Assembly: GCA_003260025.2 (NCBI GenBank)
Contig: QFZU02000082.1
Span: forward strand, 1-58,608
Origin: Microbispora triticiradicis
GTDB lineage: Bacteria; Actinomycetota; Actinomycetes; Streptosporangiales; Streptosporangiaceae
Length of the DNA: 58,608 bases
Direction of reading: 5' to 3'
Below, in pieces: positions 55,919 to 58,608 of the stretch. Within the stretch, counting starts at the first letter, position 1; each line of letters starts with the position of its first letter. The position numbers and the translations under genes were made by a program. Under the pieces are notes generated by a model. The model saw nothing but the letters and a program-made list of their open reading frames with translations, ran no database searches and was not told where the DNA came from.

Positions 55919-57450
55919 CGGATCTGATCGTGTGCACCGCGCTGGGCATGGAGGCCCGGGCCGTGGCCCGCGGGCTGCGGCCGGCGCGGGAGCACTCCCG
56001 CGTCCGGGTCGTCCGGGTCGGGATGGGGCCGGACCGGGCGGCGCGCGCGGCGGCCCTGCTCCCGCCCGCCGGCGCCCTCGCCGTCACCGGCTTCGCGGGG
56101 GCCCTGGACGACGGGCTGCGTCCCGGGGACGTGCTCGTCGCCACCGAGGTCCGCTCCGGGGACCGCGTGTGGCCGTGCCCGTCCGCCCCGCTGCTCGCCG
56201 GCGAACTGGCCCGCGCCGGGCTGCGCGCCGTCACCGGCCCGCTCGTGACCTCCCCTCGCGTCGTGTCGGGCCGCGACCGCCGCGCGCTCGCCCTTGAGGG
56301 CGGGATCGCGGTCGACATGGAGAGCGCGCCGCTGGCCGCCGCCGCCCGGGGGCGGCCCTTCGCCGCCGTACGCGTCATCGTGGACACCCCCGCCGCCCCC
56401 CTGCTGAGCCTCGCCACGATGGGCGGCGCGGTCGCGGCGTGCCGCACGCTCACCCGGATCGGCCCGGTGCTCGCGCGGTGGGCGGCGGCCACGGGCCCCC
56501 GGCGGGTGCTGCTCGCCTCCCCCCGCTCGTTCTGCGCGGGGGTCGATCGGGCGATCGAGATCGTGGAACGGGCGCTCGTCCGGTTCGGCCCGCCGGTGTA
56601 CGTGCGCAAGCAGATCGTGCACAACGCCCACGTCGTACGGGACCTGGAGCGGCGCGGCGCGGTGTTCGTGGACGACCTGGCCGAGGTGCCCGAGCTTCCC
56701 GGGGGCGCGGTGACCGTGTTCTCCGCGCACGGGGTGTCGCCCGCCGTGCGGGAGGAGGCCGGCCGCCGCGGCCTCCGGGTGGTCGACGCGACGTGCCCGC
56801 TGGTCGCGAAGGTCCACGCGGAGGCCCGCCGGTTCGCCGCCCGGGGCGACCTCGTCGTGCTGATCGGCCACGCCGGGCACGAGGAGGTCGAGGGCGTGCT
56901 CGGCGAGATGCCCGGCGCGGGCGTGCTGGCCGAGGACGAGGCCGCGGTGGAGGCCCTGCCCGCGTCGCTCGCCGAGGGGCGCGGGGTCGCCTGCCTGACG
57001 CAGACCACGCTGGCCGCCGACGAGGCCGAGGAGGTCGCGGCGGCGGTCCGGCGGCGCTTCCCCGGCGCGGAGGGACCGCGGGACGACGACATCTGCTACG
57101 CGACGACCAACCGGCAGCGCGCGGTGCGGGCGGTGGCCGCCGAGGCCCAGCTGGTCCTGGTCGTCGGGTCGGCGAACTCGTCCAACGCCCGGCGGCTGAC
57201 CGAGGTGGCCGCCCGTTCAGGTCGTGACGGGGCCCCGCTCGCCCGCCTGGTCGACGGCCCCGGCGACATCGCCCTGGAGTGGCTGCGCGGCGCGCGGACG
57301 GTCGGGCTGACCGCGAGCGCGTCCACGCCCGCCTCGCTGGTGGACGCCGTCGTGGCGGCCCTCGGCGGGCTCGGGCCGCTGGACGTGGAGGAACGGCGGG
57401 TGACCGAGGAGAACGTCGAGTTCACACTCCCGAAGGAGGTGCGGCCCTGA
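55915..57450 (+). CDS. ispH: Fusion: HpnG-like nucleoside phosphorylase + IspH
   Basis: A 511-residue two-domain protein. Residues 1-190 are a nucleoside phosphorylase/hydrolase-fold domain of the HpnG type, which removes adenine from adenosylhopane: [17 protein letters not shown] and the active-site VDMES (D134, E136). Residues 197-505 are a complete 4-hydroxy-3-methylbut-2-enyl diphosphate reductase (IspH), the last enzyme of the MEP pathway, with all three iron-sulfur cysteines: SFCAGV (C207), DATCPLV (C294) and [11 protein letters not shown] (C394), plus HNAHV and SAHG. No stop or start lies between the two. The fusion ties isoprenoid supply to hopanoid tailoring. ATGA overlap with shc. 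Confidence 0.92.
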   Translation: MTDLIVCTALGMEARAVARGLRPAREHSRVRVVRVGMGPDRAARAAALLPPAGALAVTGFAGALDDGLRPGDVLVATEVRSGDRVWPCPSAPLLAGELARAGLRAVTGPLVTSPRVVSGRDRRALALEGGIAVDMESAPLAAAARGRPFAAVRVIVDTPAAPLLSLATMGGAVAACRTLTRIGPVLARWAAATGPRRVLLASPRSFCAGVDRAIEIVERALVRFGPPVYVRKQIVHNAHVVRDLERRGAVFVDDLAEVPELPGGAVTVFSAHGVSPAVREEAGRRGLRVVDATCPLVAKVHAEARRFAARGDLVVLIGHAGHEEVEGVLGEMPGAGVLAEDEAAVEALPASLAEGRGVACLTQTTLAADEAEEVAAAVRRRFPGAEGPRDDDICYATTNRQRAVRAVAAEAQLVLVVGSANSSNARRLTEVAARSGRDGAPLARLVDGPGDIALEWLRGARTVGLTASASTPASLVDAVVAALGGLGPLDVEERRVTEENVEFTLPKEVRP

Positions 57451-58454
57451 TGCCGATGCCCTTACGTCAGAGCCTTCGCGTCGGCGGGTACGTCCTGCGC
57501 CAGCGGTTGCGGCGGCGCAGGCGGTTCCCGCTGCTGGTCGAGCTTGAGCCGTTGTTCGCCTGCAACCTCAAGTGCGCGGGCTGCGGGAAGATCCAGCACC
57601 CGGCCGACGTGCTCAGGCGGCGCATGCCGGTCGGCCAGGCGGTGGCCGCCGTCGAGGAGTGCGGCGCGCCGATGGTGTCCATCGCCGGCGGGGAACCGCT
57701 CATGCACCCTCAGATCGCGGAGATGGTCCGGGCGCTGGTGGCCCGGCGGAAGTACGTCTTCCTGTGCACCAACGCCCTGCTGATCCCACGCAAGATCGAC
57801 CAGTTCACGCCCTCGCCGTACTTCGCCTGGGCGGTGCACATCGACGGGCTGCGCGAGCGGCACGACGCGTCGGTGTGCAAGGAGGGCGTGTTCGACGAGG
57901 CGGTCGCGGCGGTCCGGGAGTGCCGGCGGCGCGGCTTCCGCGTCACCACGAACACCACCTTCTTCGCCGGGGACAGCCCGCGCACGGTGATCGAGGTGCT
58001 CGACTACCTCAACGACGAACTGCGGGTCGACCAGATGATGATCTCGCCCGGGTACGCGTACGAGAAGGCGCCCGACCAGGACTGCTTCCTCGGGGTGCGG
58101 CAGACCCGAGAGCTCTTCCGCGCGGCGTTCGCCGGCGGCAACCGCGGGCGCTGGCGGCTGAACCACTCGCCGCTGTACCTGGACTTCCTGGAGGGGAGGA
58201 TCGACTTCCCCTGCACGGCCTGGGCCATCCCGTCGTACTCGGTCTTCGGCTGGCAGCGGCCCTGCTACCTGATGGCGGACGGGTACGCCGAGACCTACCG
58301 GGAACTGGCCGACGACACCGACTGGAGCGCCTACGGCCGGGGCCGCGACCCGCGCTGCGCCAACTGCATGGCGCACTGCGGCTACGAGCCGACGGCGGTC
58401 TTCGCCACCGTCGGCTCGCTGCGCGAGTCGCTGCGCGCGCTGCGCAGCCCTTGA
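57450..58454 (+). CDS. hpnH: Adenosylhopane-forming radical SAM enzyme HpnH
   Basis: A 334-residue radical SAM enzyme that adds the 5'-deoxyadenosyl group to the hopene side chain. The iron-sulfur motif ACNLKCAGC (C38, C42, C45) and GGEP are intact; the HpnH-type C-terminal domain with CTAWAIPSYSVFGWQRPCYL and CANCMAHCGYEP is conserved. Start ATG 57450 sits in a TGATG overlap, with AAGGAGG 12-18 bases upstream; a second ATG at 57456 may be used. Codon 5 is TTA (57462-57464), rare here. Confidence 0.93.
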   Translation: MPMPLRQSLRVGGYVLRQRLRRRRRFPLLVELEPLFACNLKCAGCGKIQHPADVLRRRMPVGQAVAAVEECGAPMVSIAGGEPLMHPQIAEMVRALVARRKYVFLCTNALLIPRKIDQFTPSPYFAWAVHIDGLRERHDASVCKEGVFDEAVAAVRECRRRGFRVTTNTTFFAGDSPRTVIEVLDYLNDELRVDQMMISPGYAYEKAPDQDCFLGVRQTRELFRAAFAGGNRGRWRLNHSPLYLDFLEGRIDFPCTAWAIPSYSVFGWQRPCYLMADGYAETYRELADDTDWSAYGRGRDPRCANCMAHCGYEPTAVFATVGSLRESLRALRSP

Positions 58455-58490
58455 CACCGCGCAGCCCCTGAGTCAGTGCCGTACGCGATC

Positions 58491-58608
58491 TCAGGGCCGG
58501 CCGAAGCGGCGGGCGAGGACGCGGAACGGGCCCGGCGCGGCGCCGCGCAGCCGGGCGGGCAGCCGCAGCCAGGCCGGCACGTACACCTCGGCGCGGCCGC
58601 GCTCGACG
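58491..58608 (-). CDS. C-terminal fragment of an SDR oxidoreductase (runs off window end)
   Basis: The last 38 codons and stop of a gene on the - strand. VERGRAEVYVPAWLRLPARL resembles the C-termini of a large actinobacterial short-chain dehydrogenase group. The fragment is convergent with hpnH. Identification rests on composition and the VP-W-LPA pattern only. Confidence 0.5.
   Translation of the reverse strand, partial: VERGRAEVYVPAWLRLPARLRGAAPGPFRVLARRFGRP

Noticed and set aside
1-58608. Search for tRNA or rRNA genes, CRISPR repeats, transposases and attachment sites
   Set aside because: No T-loop GGTTCGANTCC with a paired acceptor, no regularly spaced repeats and no transposase or integrase motif was seen on either strand.

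Overview
The window is a very GC-rich bacterial chromosome segment: G or C fills almost every third codon position, GTG starts are frequent, and genes overlap as ATGA/GTGA. The gene families (SPW-repeat proteins, DUF3072, DUF3618/Holin-X, GPP34, a PptH-PptT pair, an expansin-CBM2 protein and an actinobacterial-type hopanoid operon) point to a filamentous actinomycete, probably order Streptosporangiales. The order is an inference; no rRNA or tRNA gene is present to confirm it. I see no phage, insertion sequence, CRISPR array or attachment site. The region reads as ordinary chromosome.

Layout. (1) 0.4-9 kb: a ROK-family protein, a small conserved protein, then an Lrp-type regulator divergent from a complete oligopeptide ABC transporter operon that ends in an M24-fold protein missing most metal ligands. 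(2) 9-13.3 kb: a TetR regulator with two CCGGAACCGGTTCCGG operators facing an SDR gene, a Thr/Pro-rich membrane protein, two overlapping micro-ORFs, a CsbD-like stress protein and an SPW membrane protein. (3) 13.3-20 kb: a glutathionyl-hydroquinone-reductase-like protein, a TerC transporter behind a likely Mn2+ (yybP-ykoY) riboswitch, a PptH-PptT pair, a DUF6194-like protein, a tandem universal stress protein and a secreted expansin-CBM2 protein. (4) 20.2-25.1 kb: a tight three-gene operon of a YbdK-type carboxylate-amine ligase, an AsnB-type amidotransferase and an S9 peptidase, the best candidate here for an uncharacterised small-molecule pathway. (5) 25-40.4 kb: small stress, envelope and regulatory genes, including a coiled-coil/Holin-X/DUF3618 module, a polyol-type dehydrogenase, an XRE/NmrA divergent pair, an APC permease-GNAT pair, GPP34, an SDR and a pentapeptide-repeat protein. 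(6) 40.5-47.3 kb: a polar amino-acid ABC transporter, then a D-aminoacylase, a class-A beta-lactamase-fold hydrolase and a LysR regulator. (7) 47.5-50.4 kb: a DMT transporter, an MGDG-synthase-like glycosyltransferase and a polysaccharide deacetylase. (8) 50.6-58.5 kb: a hopanoid operon hpnC-hpnD-hpnE-shc-(HpnG::IspH fusion)-hpnH, with a convergent SDR gene cut by the window end.

How the genes work together. HpnC/D/E convert farnesyl diphosphate to squalene and Shc cyclises it to hopene. HpnH adds the adenosyl group and the HpnG half of the fusion removes adenine. The IspH half supplies IPP/DMAPP. The most notable features are the HpnG::IspH fusion, the YbdK-AsnB-S9 operon, the metal-ligand-poor M24 protein inside a peptide-uptake operon, the micro-ORF pair, and a recurring habit of in-frame 9-24-nt tandem duplications in coding regions.
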